A stretch of 61,310 bases of DNA, from assembly GCA_902627615.1 (NCBI GenBank), contig CACOJW010000008.1, positions 1-61,310 of the forward strand. Direction: 5' to 3'. A program made the translations under genes and the position numbers. The notes beneath the pieces are model-generated. The model was given only the letters and a program-made list of their open reading frames with translations, was not told the DNA's origin and did no database searches. This DNA is from an uncultured marine group III euryarchaeote (GTDB lineage Archaea > Thermoplasmatota > Poseidoniia > MGIII > CG-Epi1). Positions 8,156 to 17,585 of this stretch are shown piece after piece. Position 1 is the stretch's first letter. Every line of letters starts with the position of its first letter.

Positions 8156-9186
8156 AAGATCTCAAAATATTAATTACGGCAGCTGGAAGTCCAGGGTCTG
8201 CTGCAAATATAAAACATCTCAAACAAGTAGATGAAAGAAAACTTACTTTGATTGGCACGGATTTAAATCATGATAAGATTGGAAAGCACTGGTGCGATAA
8301 ATTCTATACTGTGCCGAAAGGCAGTGATGATAATTTCATTCCTCGCTTGGTTGAAATTATTAAAAAAGAAAATCCCGACGTGCTTTTACCTCAATCTTCT
8401 GCAGAAGTAATTCCTATTTCTAAGAATAAAGAGTTATTGGAAAAAGAGGGGGTAAAAGTCTTAATTTCATCTCCTGATTCAGTCTACAAATCTGAAAATA
8501 AAGCTGAATTGTATAGAACCTTGAAAGGAAGTGATGTTAAAATTCCAAGGTTTAGGGTTGTGAAGTCTTTAGATAGCTTTCTACAAGCCGTCTCTGATTT
8601 AGGTTATCCCAATTCGCCTGTTTGCTTCAAACCACCTATTTCGAAAGGAACTAGAGGATTCAGAATATTAAGAGATGATGTATCTAGAGTACATGCTCTA
8701 TTGAACGAAAGACCTGTCAATCGATTTATGTCTATTACTGAATTCAAAAATATTTTTGAAAATGAAAAGAGTTTTCCCGAACTAATTGTCATGGAATTTG
8801 TAAAAGGGGAAGAACACACTACAGATCCCTTATCTATAGACGGAAAAACTTTGCTTTGTCCCGTTAAAACACGAGAAAATGAAAGAGCCGGACTCGCTAT
8901 GAAATTTGTTCAAAAAGAAAATCAAAAACTCGTAGATAGCACACGATACGTTATAGAAAAATTAGGGCTCGATTGGATTTCAAATTTACAGTTCATTGGA
9001 GATTACTTGATTGAAGTGAATCCTCGAATCTCTACTCAAATTTTTTCTCCAGGAGTTAATGTCCCTTACCTTGCAATCAAATTTATTCTTGGAGAAATAA
9101 CTGAAGAAGAAGTAAAAGAATTTTCTGAACTTGTAAAAACAGAGTATACCGCTTTAAGATATTATGATCAAATTAACTATAGTTAA
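8152..9186 (+). CDS. ATP-grasp domain ligase (CarB/PylC-like)
   Basis: 344-residue ATP-grasp enzyme, a superfamily that joins a carboxylate to an amine or thiol through an acyl phosphate. The N-terminal Rossmann-like preATP-grasp domain starts LKILITAAGSPGSAANI, and the ATP-binding core includes CFKPPISKGTRGF and VMEFVKGEEHT. The C-terminal FIGDYLIEVNPRIS carries the Mg-binding E-x-N-P-R. Such stand-alone enzymes are common in surface polysaccharide and amino-acid-conjugate clusters. It overlaps the preceding gene by 4 nt and converges on the PLP gene, overlapping 14 nt. Confidence 0.85.
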   Translation: MKDLKILITAAGSPGSAANIKHLKQVDERKLTLIGTDLNHDKIGKHWCDKFYTVPKGSDDNFIPRLVEIIKKENPDVLLPQSSAEVIPISKNKELLEKEGVKVLISSPDSVYKSENKAELYRTLKGSDVKIPRFRVVKSLDSFLQAVSDLGYPNSPVCFKPPISKGTRGFRILRDDVSRVHALLNERPVNRFMSITEFKNIFENEKSFPELIVMEFVKGEEHTTDPLSIDGKTLLCPVKTRENERAGLAMKFVQKENQKLVDSTRYVIEKLGLDWISNLQFIGDYLIEVNPRISTQIFSPGVNVPYLAIKFILGEITEEEVKEFSELVKTEYTALRYYDQINYS

Positions 9187-10147
9187 TTAATGAAAAATTA
9201 TTATTCTTAAGCCAAGTCTTGTTGTATATTTTGCTTTGGTATTTATCTCCTGAATCACAACCTATAGTTACTATTTTTGATTTAGAATCTTTAGGTAATT
9301 TAGAAGCTAACTTGACTGCTGCTGTAATATTCAGACCAGAACTACCGCCTAAATGAAGCCCTTCGTATGATCTTAGTTTATGGCACATATCTATGGCTTC
9401 TTGATCCTTTATTGTAATGACTGAATTAACTAATTCTCTATTCAATAATTTAGGAATGCTATCTTTTCCTACTCCTTCGATTACATAGCTTCCTAAATTG
9501 GAAATTACTTCTCTCCCTACAACAAAATCTGAAATACTTGAACCGAAAGGGTCTGCTAAAATTATTTCTAAATTTGACTTTTTACCTTTTAGATATTTAC
9601 CAACGCCCCCTATTGTTCCGCACGTACTTCCTCCTGTTACAAAATGAGTTACGTCTCCTTCTGTTTGTTCCCATATTTCAGGGCCTAATGTCTGAAAGTA
9701 AGATTCTGGGTTTTGTTTATTACCATATTGATTTAAATCAACATAATTTTCGTTTGATGCTGCTAAATTTATTGCCAAGTTTTGATAATGTTCATCAGAA
9801 TCTGGTGATGCGCTCGAATCTGCTACTATAACTTTCGCTCCGTACTCTTTGCATGCATTAATTTTCTCTTCACTACACTTAGTGTTTGTTACAATTATAC
9901 AATTAAAATTAAACTTTTTACAAAAATAAGCTAATGAAGTTCCTGTATTTCCGCTTGAAGCTGAAACAAATGTAGTTTCACTTGGTACTGTTAACTTAGC
10001 TTTTGATACTATATAATGCACCATTCTATCCTTAATTGATTTTGTAGGATTTTGACTTTCAAGTTTTACAAATATATGTGCCCTATCCTGGTAAGGATTT
10101 ATTTTCCCACTTCTTATTTGGTATAATTCTGTATTTCCTATTTGCAT
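9173..10147 (-). CDS. PLP-dependent cysteine synthase / cystathionine beta-synthase family
   Basis: Fold-type II PLP enzyme, 324 residues, expected to make cysteine (or cystathionine) from activated serine. The PLP lysine sits in NPTKSIKDRM near residue 38, the cofactor loop SSGNTGTS near residue 65, the phosphate-binding GGSTCGTIGG near residue 170 and the late GGSSGLN near residue 277. There are no CBS domains. Some motifs diverge from textbook CysK (for example GGSTCG for GTGGT), so the exact substrate is uncertain. The gene abuts aIF5B with no gap and is co-transcribed with it. Confidence 0.88.
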   Translation of the reverse strand: MQIGNTELYQIRSGKINPYQDRAHIFVKLESQNPTKSIKDRMVHYIVSKAKLTVPSETTFVSASSGNTGTSLAYFCKKFNFNCIIVTNTKCSEEKINACKEYGAKVIVADSSASPDSDEHYQNLAINLAASNENYVDLNQYGNKQNPESYFQTLGPEIWEQTEGDVTHFVTGGSTCGTIGGVGKYLKGKKSNLEIILADPFGSSISDFVVGREVISNLGSYVIEGVGKDSIPKLLNRELVNSVITIKDQEAIDMCHKLRSYEGLHLGGSSGLNITAAVKLASKLPKDSKSKIVTIGCDSGDKYQSKIYNKTWLKNNNFSLINYS

Positions 10148-11980
10148 TTATCTTCCCCAAAAAGGTTGATCCTTTCTCTTTATTTTCTGCATTTCAGATA
10201 TTATATCTTCCTCTATGGGGTCCAATTTAGCTCCAGCTTCTCTTATGGTTAAAATTGCCCTTTCGTCCATTTCTATATACAATACGTCTCCTTCAGATAT
10301 TTGTCTTCCTACTGTTACATTGCTTATGGCTATAGCCACTTCGTCTCCTTGTGTAGCTTCTTTGAGAACATCTTCACCTGATCTTAAAGAACGAATATGG
10401 CCCACTACTGAATTGTCATTTCTAAGGACTGCCTGATTCAATGCGATTCTCCCTCCTAAAACTCGGACTCCAACTACGGCAGGATCTCTAGTCCTGAAAG
10501 TATGTCCTTCTAGAATTTCAAACTTCCCTGGGTGTGCAAAATCTTCTCTTAAATGCTGAGCTTGTTTTTCTTTAATTTTCTGCTTCCATTCTTGGTAATC
10601 CTCTAAAAGGCGATAAACTATGTCTGACTCAAATATTTCTACACCGGTTTCAAACCGTTCAGTTTTCGCATCTGGGTGGATTTTAACATTAAAAGCTAAA
10701 ATTGCTCGATATTCTTCCTCGGAAGGGTCTGCCATTACAACGTCTCTTCTTGATACGTCTCCTACTGAAGCTTTAACAATTGGAATTCCTGCGGCAGATA
10801 ATTCATAGGCTAAAGCCTCTAAGGAACCTATTGCATCTGCACGTATTACAACTCCTTCATCAGTACATTTTACATTAGACTTCATAGAATCGGATAATTT
10901 ATCTAATGCCTCATCAATTTCATCGTCATTTGATGCGCTGTAAAATGGAGCTCCTGCAACCACTCCTTCAATATCTGGAGCTACAACCTTGAGTCCTGCT
11001 GCGGCACCGACAACTTTTACTGTATCAAATTGTTGCCGAGGATCTCTAATTTCATCTAGTGGTTTAGGCCTTAGCAAAGATCTTACCCTTGTTACAATTG
11101 GTTCTGGCTGCGCTCCAATAACCAAGGTATCTGAAGCTTTCAAGATTCCGTTGTAGATTATAACACCTAACGTTTTGCCTAATCCTTTTTCTTCTTTTAT
11201 TTCGATAACTGTCCCTTCTGAAGATCCATCATCTAACAACAAATTTCCTCTAAGATATCTTTGTGCGAGACCCATTAAAATCATAAATAATTCTGGAACG
11301 CCCTCTCCTGTTTCTTTAACAGATGTAGGGATTAAAGCTATAGTTTTTTGGAAATCTTGTATCTCTGAAAATAGTGCTGAATCGAAACCATAATTACCTA
11401 ACTCTCCTATTATTTCATACATGCGCATTTGGAAATTTTGTGTAGCCATTTCACTTTGATTTGCACTATTAACCAGAAATGATCCTTTGTGACTTCGCCA
11501 GCCAGGCAATTTGTCTACTTTGTTTAGTACTAAAATAAATGGGGTTTGTTGTTGTTTAAGAATATTAATTGATTCTATTGTCTGTGGTTTGAAACCTTCT
11601 GTTATGTCAACGACTAAAATTGCTAAATCTGCTAAAGCTCCGCCTCGCGATCTTAGAGTTGCAAATGAATGATGTCCTGGAGTGTCTATGAAAAGTAATC
11701 CAGGTAATGTTGTTGTTCCTTCTTTTAGTAAGGGTCCACAAATCTTTGACACTGTTTCGAAAGGGACTTCTGTAGCTCCTATGTGCTGTGTTATTGCGCC
11801 CGCTTCTCTTTGAACAACTGCAGTACCTCTAACATAATCAAGAAGTGAAGTCTTTCCGTGGTCTACATGGCCTAAGACTGCTACAATTGGTTGACGAAGA
11901 GGTGCGTTTGGATCTATTTCTTCTTCTTCTTCAGATTCCTCTTCTGGCAAATCCTCCAAATCCTCTTCCTCAGGCACCAT
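10148..11980 (-). CDS. infB: Translation initiation factor aIF5B
   Basis: GTPase that promotes ribosomal subunit joining. It is 610 residues long, the archaeal/eukaryotic type. G1 is GHVDHGKTS at residues 37-45, G3 is DTPGHH at about 99, and G4 is NKVD at 153. Domain II follows near residue 240 (GTVIEIKEEKGLG), with the C-terminal beta-barrel at the end. The N-terminus carries about 28 mostly acidic residues before LRQPIVAVLGHVDHGKT, a short extension relative to most archaeal forms. It is followed directly by the PLP beta-synthase. Confidence 0.96.
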   Translation of the reverse strand: MVPEEEDLEDLPEEESEEEEEIDPNAPLRQPIVAVLGHVDHGKTSLLDYVRGTAVVQREAGAITQHIGATEVPFETVSKICGPLLKEGTTTLPGLLFIDTPGHHSFATLRSRGGALADLAILVVDITEGFKPQTIESINILKQQQTPFILVLNKVDKLPGWRSHKGSFLVNSANQSEMATQNFQMRMYEIIGELGNYGFDSALFSEIQDFQKTIALIPTSVKETGEGVPELFMILMGLAQRYLRGNLLLDDGSSEGTVIEIKEEKGLGKTLGVIIYNGILKASDTLVIGAQPEPIVTRVRSLLRPKPLDEIRDPRQQFDTVKVVGAAAGLKVVAPDIEGVVAGAPFYSASNDDEIDEALDKLSDSMKSNVKCTDEGVVIRADAIGSLEALAYELSAAGIPIVKASVGDVSRRDVVMADPSEEEYRAILAFNVKIHPDAKTERFETGVEIFESDIVYRLLEDYQEWKQKIKEKQAQHLREDFAHPGKFEILEGHTFRTRDPAVVGVRVLGGRIALNQAVLRNDNSVVGHIRSLRSGEDVLKEATQGDEVAIAISNVTVGRQISEGDVLYIEMDERAILTIREAGAKLDPIEEDIISEMQKIKRKDQPFWGR

Positions 11981-12019
11981 TGAAATGTGTGCACGATTGC
12001 CTGTTTTAAAAATATCCGG

Positions 12020-13213
12020 TCAAATCTCTTTCTTTAATACTTCTGCCAAATACTTGTATTCTTCCATTGAATTATAGAGAAATGATGCTGTACGAAGATA
12101 TCTTACATTATGATGGGGCCAGCCAAAAACAGGTACTTGTATCTTGTATTTTTCATATAGTAAAGTATGAAGTGGGTCTGCTTTCAAAACTGATTCGATT
12201 TTTACATCTGATTCGGGTAAAACTACTGCCGATAAGCCTACTATCATTGAATCTGGGCATAATTTAGGTGTCTGTATCGCATCTAACAGTATGTTTCGGG
12301 CTTCTATTGATAATTTTGTATTATGCTCCATTATTTTTAACCAAGAGCCGTCTACTAATTTACCAACATATTCTATACTCTTAGGAATGCAAAGTGATGG
12401 TGTAATATCTTGTGTTCCTGTCCAATCAAATTCTAACCGGATTTTTTCATCTCTGTCACCTTCAACTGAATATCCATGACTAATTGTTAATGGCTTAATC
12501 TGAGCTCTTTTATCTTCTCTAATGTAAAGAAAAGCAGCCCCTTTTGGAGTGCACAGCCATTTGTGTGCATTACCTGTTGCATATGCAGGCTTCAAGGTTT
12601 CAATATCTAAAGGAACAATTCCCGGTCCATGAGCAGCATCTAACAGTACGTCAACGTTTCTTGACTGTAATTTTGATACTATTTCTTCAAAAGGTAACCT
12701 GATTCCTGTGGGGCTAGTTACTGTATCTATCAAAGCCAATTTGGTTTTTGGAGTTACGTGATTTAATATTGCTGAAACTACATCTTTAGGCTTTTCAATA
12801 GGAATAGGTATAGGGGCTACAACTGTCTTAGCTCCGCTTTTTTTGGTAACATAGTCTACTGAATTCCAACATGCTTGATACGAATGGTCTGGAACTAAAA
12901 TCTCATCTCCAGGATTGAATGACAATGAACGTAGTACTGTGTTTACACCAGATGTGGCATTAGACACAAATGTCATGCCTTCCTTATCTGCATTAATGAA
13001 ATTAGCTAAAACTTCAATTGATTTGGCCCATAGTTCCTTAGATGTGGTATCAAAAAAATGTACTGGATCTTTTTCAATTTCAATTCTTAAATCTGATTGA
13101 TAATTAAGAACTTCAGTAGGACAGGCTCCATAAGATCCGTGGTTAAGAAATACTATTTCAGAATTTAAATTCCAATACTTTGAATAATTAGTTCTTTGTG
13201 GTAATTTGGACAT
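12020..13213 (-). CDS. Class V aminotransferase (isopenicillin-N epimerase-like)
   Basis: PLP enzyme of fold-type I, 397 residues. The cofactor lysine is in TGNAHKWLCTPKGAAF near residue 218, preceded by LLDAAHGPG with the PLP-contacting Asp and His; the N-terminus NHGSYGACP is characteristic of the CefD-like subgroup. Members act as epimerases, cysteine desulfurase-like enzymes or lyases, so the substrate cannot be assigned. It is on the minus strand, 39 nt upstream of aIF5B, with a one-base gap to the small gene before it. Confidence 0.85.
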   Translation of the reverse strand: MSKLPQRTNYSKYWNLNSEIVFLNHGSYGACPTEVLNYQSDLRIEIEKDPVHFFDTTSKELWAKSIEVLANFINADKEGMTFVSNATSGVNTVLRSLSFNPGDEILVPDHSYQACWNSVDYVTKKSGAKTVVAPIPIPIEKPKDVVSAILNHVTPKTKLALIDTVTSPTGIRLPFEEIVSKLQSRNVDVLLDAAHGPGIVPLDIETLKPAYATGNAHKWLCTPKGAAFLYIREDKRAQIKPLTISHGYSVEGDRDEKIRLEFDWTGTQDITPSLCIPKSIEYVGKLVDGSWLKIMEHNTKLSIEARNILLDAIQTPKLCPDSMIVGLSAVVLPESDVKIESVLKADPLHTLLYEKYKIQVPVFGWPHHNVRYLRTASFLYNSMEEYKYLAEVLKKEI

Positions 13214-13214
13214 T

Positions 13215-13454
13215 TTAGCGCATTTTTGTGAACCGTCTCATTGTTTTTTTTATTGGTTCGCGCGTGTCTGCTGAAATAAATTCTTCTTCTATTTTAGAAT
13301 CTAAAAATTCTACTGCGCTATCTATTGATTCTCTAGCTCCTTTAGCTACTAATGAAGCCATAAAAGGTTCCGCAAGTTTATCGGAAACTCCTGCCTCCAA
13401 TACTATTTCTCTTAAGAAATACAGAAGTTCTGTTCTCTTGCCTTCATTAAGCAT
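13215..13454 (-). CDS. Small helical protein, uncertain start
   Basis: 79 residues from the first ATG, mostly helical and charged, with no recognised domain. The frame stays open upstream for about 40 more codons to a stop at 13575-13577, and those codons encode a strongly basic tail (RRGRHRRRGPTKAQPPQRK). There is no ATG or GTG in that extension; a CTG at 13551-13553 is preceded by GGGAGG. The real protein may therefore begin at a non-standard codon right after the OB-fold gene's stop. It lies between the OB-fold gene and an aminotransferase on the same strand. Function unknown. Confidence 0.6.
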   Translation of the reverse strand: MLNEGKRTELLYFLREIVLEAGVSDKLAEPFMASLVAKGARESIDSAVEFLDSKIEEEFISADTREPIKKTMRRFTKMR

Positions 13455-13555
13455 TGCCTTTGGTTTATTTCTTTTTTGAGGTTTCTTATCTTTCCTTTGA
13501 GGGGGCTGGGCTTTGGTTGGGCCTCTGCGCCTATGTCTCCCTCTTCTTGCCAGAG

Positions 13556-14071
13556 TTACTCGCCTCCCATTTCCTTAATGGCGGCTTCTATCTGTTCATC
13601 TGACATTTCATCTCTATTGAAGAATTTTTTATTTCCTGTATCTCTTTTTAACTTCATTAAAACACCCCAGCGACTAGGAGGGCCTCTACTACGGCCTCCT
13701 CCTCCACGTCCGCCTCCGCCCCTGTTACCAAAGCGTGGCATTTCATATTCTAAATCTGAGAGATTTACACTTTCTTTTATTGATTCTAAAGACGTTTCAG
13801 ATTCTTTCATGCTTCCTTTTTTGCCTAAACTAATACGCATATGTCCTCTGACTAAATTGGCTCTAGCATCTTTCAAATCTATAGTCATACCGTTGCTAAC
13901 TACTTCGCACTCGTCGTTCCAAAAGCTCATAATTACTGTTCCTGTTTCGTCTCCAACTAATCCCTCACAGATCATTGTGCCGTTATCCATAGCTCGCGGT
14001 TCTTCTAAACTCAATACCTTTACTGGCATATTTACCCGGCCAGTTCTTGGTGTCAACTCATCTACTTTCAA
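13556..14071 (-). CDS. Single OB-fold nucleic-acid-binding protein (SSB/SOSS-B-like)
   Basis: 171 residues. The first ~105 form an OB fold with the order typical of archaeal RPA-like single-OB proteins (VNMPVKVLSLEEPR, then GLVGDETGTVIMSFWND and LVRGHMRISLG). A Gly/Arg-rich linker (NRGGGGRGGGGRSRG) at about 115-131 and an acidic C-terminal tail follow, the layout of bacterial and crenarchaeal SSB tails. The start is TTG at 14071, supported by family alignment (KVDEL), an AGGTTGAT upstream and a TATA box at 14104-14111. It is divergent from the RPA-RadA cluster, fitting a role in ssDNA handling. Confidence 0.8.
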   Translation of the reverse strand: MKVDELTPRTGRVNMPVKVLSLEEPRAMDNGTMICEGLVGDETGTVIMSFWNDECEVVSNGMTIDLKDARANLVRGHMRISLGKKGSMKESETSLESIKESVNLSDLEYEMPRFGNRGGGGRGGGGRSRGPPSRWGVLMKLKRDTGNKKFFNRDEMSDEQIEAAIKEMGGE

Positions 14072-14103
14072 ATTATCAACCTGTCTTAACGACGAAAGGG
14101 CTC

Positions 14104-14111
14104 ATTATAAT
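14104..14111 (-). promoter_or_regulatory. TATA box for the OB-fold gene
   Basis: ATTATAAT lies about 35 nt upstream of the TTG at 14071, reading on the minus strand. It predicts a transcription start near 14082 and an 11-nt leader that holds AGGTTGAT. Confidence 0.45.
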
Positions 14112-14180
14112 GCTTCCCTACGGCCCTAATAATCCACAATAGGCGTATATCCATTTAGGGGGAAAGGTAGTAAAACCCAT

Positions 14181-14192
14181 AAGTATATATAC
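14181..14192 (+). promoter_or_regulatory. TATA box for the RPA-RadA cluster
   Basis: AAGTATATATAC is a near-consensus archaeal TATA box. The expected start, about 25 nt downstream (around 14212), leaves a leader of roughly 44 nt before the ATG at 14256. Apart from these two promoters nothing else is seen in the 184-nt gap. Confidence 0.55.
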
Positions 14193-14255
14193 CCAGACGG
14201 CCCATAAGGGATAGATTCGGAATTGCCGCCGAGTCGAAAACAAAAGAGGCAACAC

Positions 14256-15581
14256 ATGAACACGACCGAAACAGATTTTGAAACACATGTTGACGATATA
14301 GTGAAAGCTATCGGTGACAAGCTAGAACGCAACGTAATCGTGACTGAATTAACGCGATACGTCGAGGAATACGGAATAGATATGGCTACTGCCAAAGAAT
14401 CTATTGTCAGAAAACACTCAGGAAATCCTGGAGCTTTACAGATGGGGACTCAAAAGCTCCTAGCGCAAATCGGGCCTGGAGAAAATAATGTACAATTTAA
14501 AGCGAAAGTTTTATCCGTTTACCGAAAAGAAATAACAACAAAAGAAGGGGCTGAAAAAGTCCTCTTTGAAGGTGAGGTTGGCGATTCAAGTATGAGAATG
14601 AGGTATTCTTACTGGAGCAACCAATGTAACTTCGAAGGTGGAGATGTTGTTGAAGTTTTAAACGCATATTCAAAAAGTTGGAACGATAAAATCACTTTGA
14701 ATATAAACGAAGGCTCGATGAGAAAAATTCAAGATGAAGAATTAGAACAACTTGATCTTGGAACTGCTAAAAACACTATGAACAAATCCAGTGGAGAAGT
14801 TGAGCTAGTCAACCTAAAACCAGGAATGACCAACGTATCTGTAAAACTTCGAGTTATCGATATAGAAACTAGATCAATCACCGTAAAAGGAGAAGCTAAA
14901 ACAATTTTTGGAGGAACTGTAGGCGATAAAACTGGAACTTGTAGGTTTACTTCTTGGGAAGATCACAATATAATTGCTGGAAAAGCTTACCATATTGAAA
15001 ATGGATACGTAAAAGAATTCAATGGTCCAGATCTCCAATTTGGAGAATATACCAAATTTACTGAAATTGAAAATGATGAATTACCATCTTTACAGCATTA
15101 TGAAAATGGAGTACAATACTCCTTAGCACAACTAGATGAGCGCAATGGAGCATCCGATGCTGTGATAGAAGGACACGTTTTTAACATAAGAGAAGGAAGT
15201 GGATTAATTTTTAGAGATAAAGATACTAACCGGTTGGTCCGTAATGGTGATGACCGAAAAAATGCCGCCCCCGATCTTCGTATAAAAATGATTTTTGACG
15301 ACGGATCAGGCTCATGTACTGCATATTTAAATCGTGAAATAACAGAAAAGGTTCTGGGACGCGATTTAGATTCTTGTTTAGAATTTGTGAAAGAAAATTT
15401 CGGCCCTGAAGCGCTAATGGACGAAATAGAAGACGCATTGCTATTAAAGCCTTTGAAACTAAGAGGATTTGCAAGATCCGATGAATATGGGCTGTCATTC
15501 TTTGCAAAAAGCTGTGAACCTGCAACTCAACTAGATGTACCAAGCGTAGCAAGACAATTCTTAGCTGCACTGGAGGGATAA
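14256..15581 (+). CDS. Replication protein A, large subunit-like, multiple OB folds
   Basis: Single-strand DNA-binding protein for replication and repair, 441 residues from the ATG. At least two clear OB folds are visible (about 65-160, with VKAKVLSVYRKEI in a slightly varied form, and 170-265 with VNLKPGMTNVSVKLRVIDIETR), and a third is likely near 285-420. A zinc-finger C-terminus is not evident. A TTG at 14223 would add 11 residues, but the ATG with GAGGCA before it is preferred. The RPA-associated gene follows with no gap and RadA comes next, as in other euryarchaea. Confidence 0.85.
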   Translation: MNTTETDFETHVDDIVKAIGDKLERNVIVTELTRYVEEYGIDMATAKESIVRKHSGNPGALQMGTQKLLAQIGPGENNVQFKAKVLSVYRKEITTKEGAEKVLFEGEVGDSSMRMRYSYWSNQCNFEGGDVVEVLNAYSKSWNDKITLNINEGSMRKIQDEELEQLDLGTAKNTMNKSSGEVELVNLKPGMTNVSVKLRVIDIETRSITVKGEAKTIFGGTVGDKTGTCRFTSWEDHNIIAGKAYHIENGYVKEFNGPDLQFGEYTKFTEIENDELPSLQHYENGVQYSLAQLDERNGASDAVIEGHVFNIREGSGLIFRDKDTNRLVRNGDDRKNAAPDLRIKMIFDDGSGSCTAYLNREITEKVLGRDLDSCLEFVKENFGPEALMDEIEDALLLKPLKLRGFARSDEYGLSFFAKSCEPATQLDVPSVARQFLAALEG

Positions 15582-16526
15582 ATGGTTCAAAGAAGAGAAC
15601 CAGGAGTACTCGTTTTAGCAAAAGAATTATCTGCAGCTATAGAAAAACATGTAGAAGATAGGGAATACTCTCCTACCTATTTAATTTCAGAAATTGGAGC
15701 AAAATTATCTCGTGTACTAATCGCAGGCGTTCTTGATCAATTAGAGAATAGGGGCAGTGATGAAGATCCCTTCTATACTGCTAGAGTAATAGACCCGAAC
15801 GGAGATTTTTACTATTTGCAAGCCGGACAGTATAACCCTGAAGGGGCTGCTGCCCTTTCTAAGCTTGAAGCCGGAGTTCCCGTTTTATGCGTCGGAAAAG
15901 TAAGAGCTAGAACTCCTGAGGATAGTGAAAGGACATACATTAGTGTACAGCCTGAAACTATTCGTGCAGTGTCCATGGACGAAGTTGGGCATTGGGCTAT
16001 AAGGGCTTGTGAAAAACTAAATAATCGAATTAATGCTAACAAAGCATTTGGCAACGACGATGAGGCTTTGAAAAGAGCTAATTTGACAACCAGAGAAATG
16101 AACGGTTTAGAATTGTCTAAGGAATTCTACCCTACTGTAGCTGTCGAAAACTACCAAGCTCTTCTCTATGATTGTTTGACTCGTTTAGCAGGCGGAGACG
16201 TTGCAACTCCGGAAACTACTAACTTTACTGGAGAATTTGAACCTGCTAAAACAACAGAGCCTGAAGCCGATATTCAGGAACAAACTGAAGAAATAAAAGA
16301 GACCCCCGAAGAAAAAATTGAAACTTCTGCAACCGATGATAACGAAGCAAAAGTTTTAGCATTAATTAAGAAGATGGACGAAGGTGACGGAATTTATTAC
16401 GATGATCTAGGTATTGCAATATCAACAGAGGGAGTAGATGGCCCTATGCTTGATGAAATCCTTGATTCTTTAACAGATCAAGGATTGATTTTCCAACCTA
16501 GATTTAACCACTACAAGGAGGCATAA
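15582..16526 (+). CDS. RPA-associated protein (COG3390 type)
   Basis: 314-residue partner of archaeal RPA. The first ~150 residues form an OB-fold domain typical of the family ([16 protein letters not shown] at the start; [24 protein letters not shown] and VLCVGKVR as OB strands). A helical stretch follows, then an acidic linker at about 220-252 and a C-terminal winged-helix-like domain (about 255-314) resembling the RPA32 C-terminus ([17 protein letters not shown] ... [14 protein letters not shown] in type). The tight position between RPA and RadA supports an RPA heterocomplex that loads or clears RadA. Confidence 0.82.
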   Translation: MVQRREPGVLVLAKELSAAIEKHVEDREYSPTYLISEIGAKLSRVLIAGVLDQLENRGSDEDPFYTARVIDPNGDFYYLQAGQYNPEGAAALSKLEAGVPVLCVGKVRARTPEDSERTYISVQPETIRAVSMDEVGHWAIRACEKLNNRINANKAFGNDDEALKRANLTTREMNGLELSKEFYPTVAVENYQALLYDCLTRLAGGDVATPETTNFTGEFEPAKTTEPEADIQEQTEEIKETPEEKIETSATDDNEAKVLALIKKMDEGDGIYYDDLGIAISTEGVDGPMLDEILDSLTDQGLIFQPRFNHYKEA

Positions 16527-16528
16527 AA

Positions 16529-17482
16529 ATGAGTGAAGCAAAAATAAAAGTTGTAGAAGATCTTCCTGGTGTAGGTCCTGCTATCGCTGATAAACTCAGG
16601 GAGGCTGGATATGACACATTAGAAGCAATAGGAACGCAAGCGCCTGGAACCCTTTCAGACGCTACTGGCATTGGAAAAGAATCCTGTGCTAAATTTGTAC
16701 AAGAAGCTAGAAAAGCTGCGAACATCGGTTCTTTCCTTACTGGAACTGAATTAATGGAAAAGCGTGAGACTGTAGGTAAGCTTACAACCGCGTCAAGTAC
16801 TTTCGATGAGTTACTAGGAGGAGGTGTTGAAACTCAATCAATTACTGAATTCTATGGGCAATATGGGTCTGGAAAAACTCAATTCGTTTTGCAACTAGCT
16901 GTAAATGCTACTTTACCCGTTGAAGAAGGCGGATTAGGTGGTGAAGTTGCGATTATTGATACTGAAAATACATTTAGACCTGAACGAATTATTTCCATGG
17001 CGAAAGCATTGGAGTTGGATCCCGATGAAGTATTGAGCAAAATTCACGTAGGACGGGCTTACAATTCACACCAACAAATGTTAATGGTTGAAAAAGTAAG
17101 TGAGCTTGCTAAAGAGCGTCCTATCAGAATGTTAGCAGTTGATTCTTTGACTGGAGCCTTCAGGGCTGAATACATTGGAAGAGGAACTCTTGCAGATAGG
17201 CAAGGTAAAATCAATGCACATATGACTGAATTAGCACGATTTGGAGATTTGAATAATGCTGCTGTTGTTGTAACTAATCAAGTTTCATCAAACCCTGCCG
17301 CTTTCTTTGGGGACCCTACAAAACCTATTGGAGGAAATATTGTAGGACATACATCAAAATTCAGGATATATTTGAGAAGAGGAAAAGCAGGTAAGCGTGT
17401 TTGCAGACTTGTAGATTCGCCGCATCTACCTGAAAATGAAGCTTTGGTTTCTATTTCAGAGGATGGAATAAGAGATGGCTAG
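16529..17482 (+). CDS. radA: DNA repair and recombination protein RadA
   Basis: Archaeal RecA/Rad51-family recombinase, 317 residues; it forms filaments on ssDNA and drives strand exchange. An N-terminal helix-hairpin-helix domain (residues 8-60, [12 protein letters not shown]) is followed by the ATPase core with Walker [10 protein letters not shown] at 110-118, [15 protein letters not shown], Walker [15 protein letters not shown] and the L2-region [15 protein letters not shown] good ribosome-binding site (GGAGG) precedes the ATG. It is the third gene of the RPA cluster. Confidence 0.96.
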   Translation: MSEAKIKVVEDLPGVGPAIADKLREAGYDTLEAIGTQAPGTLSDATGIGKESCAKFVQEARKAANIGSFLTGTELMEKRETVGKLTTASSTFDELLGGGVETQSITEFYGQYGSGKTQFVLQLAVNATLPVEEGGLGGEVAIIDTENTFRPERIISMAKALELDPDEVLSKIHVGRAYNSHQQMLMVEKVSELAKERPIRMLAVDSLTGAFRAEYIGRGTLADRQGKINAHMTELARFGDLNNAAVVVTNQVSSNPAAFFGDPTKPIGGNIVGHTSKFRIYLRRGKAGKRVCRLVDSPHLPENEALVSISEDGIRDG

Positions 17483-17585
17483 TGAATTCAAAGAGTTTCT
17501 AGCCACTCTAGAACCAAAATGGGAAGATCCTAACGAGTTCGAGTGGTTAAGAGAGAAAACTGATTTTATTATTTCAAGGAATTAA
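17475..17585 (+). CDS. Hypothetical 36-residue ORF after radA
   Basis: ATG at 17475 overlaps the radA stop by 8 nt and the frame runs 36 codons to TAA at 17583-17585, which overlaps the convergent gene's stop. The peptide starts [14 protein letters not shown] and is acidic and tryptophan-bearing, with an amphipathic look. Coupled overlap with radA is the only evidence that it is real. It could be a small RadA partner or a chance ORF. Confidence 0.35.
   Translation: MASEFKEFLATLEPKWEDPNEFEWLREKTDFIISRN

Noticed and set aside
13476-14129. Plus-strand 217-codon ORF opposite the OB-fold gene
   Set aside because: It is antisense to a well-supported OB-fold gene; its proline-rich stretch is the reverse reading of the Gly/Arg linker.
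14223-14255. TTG start for the RPA gene
   Set aside because: It would add a basic 11-residue tail not expected in the family; ATG 14256 has a better ribosome-binding site.
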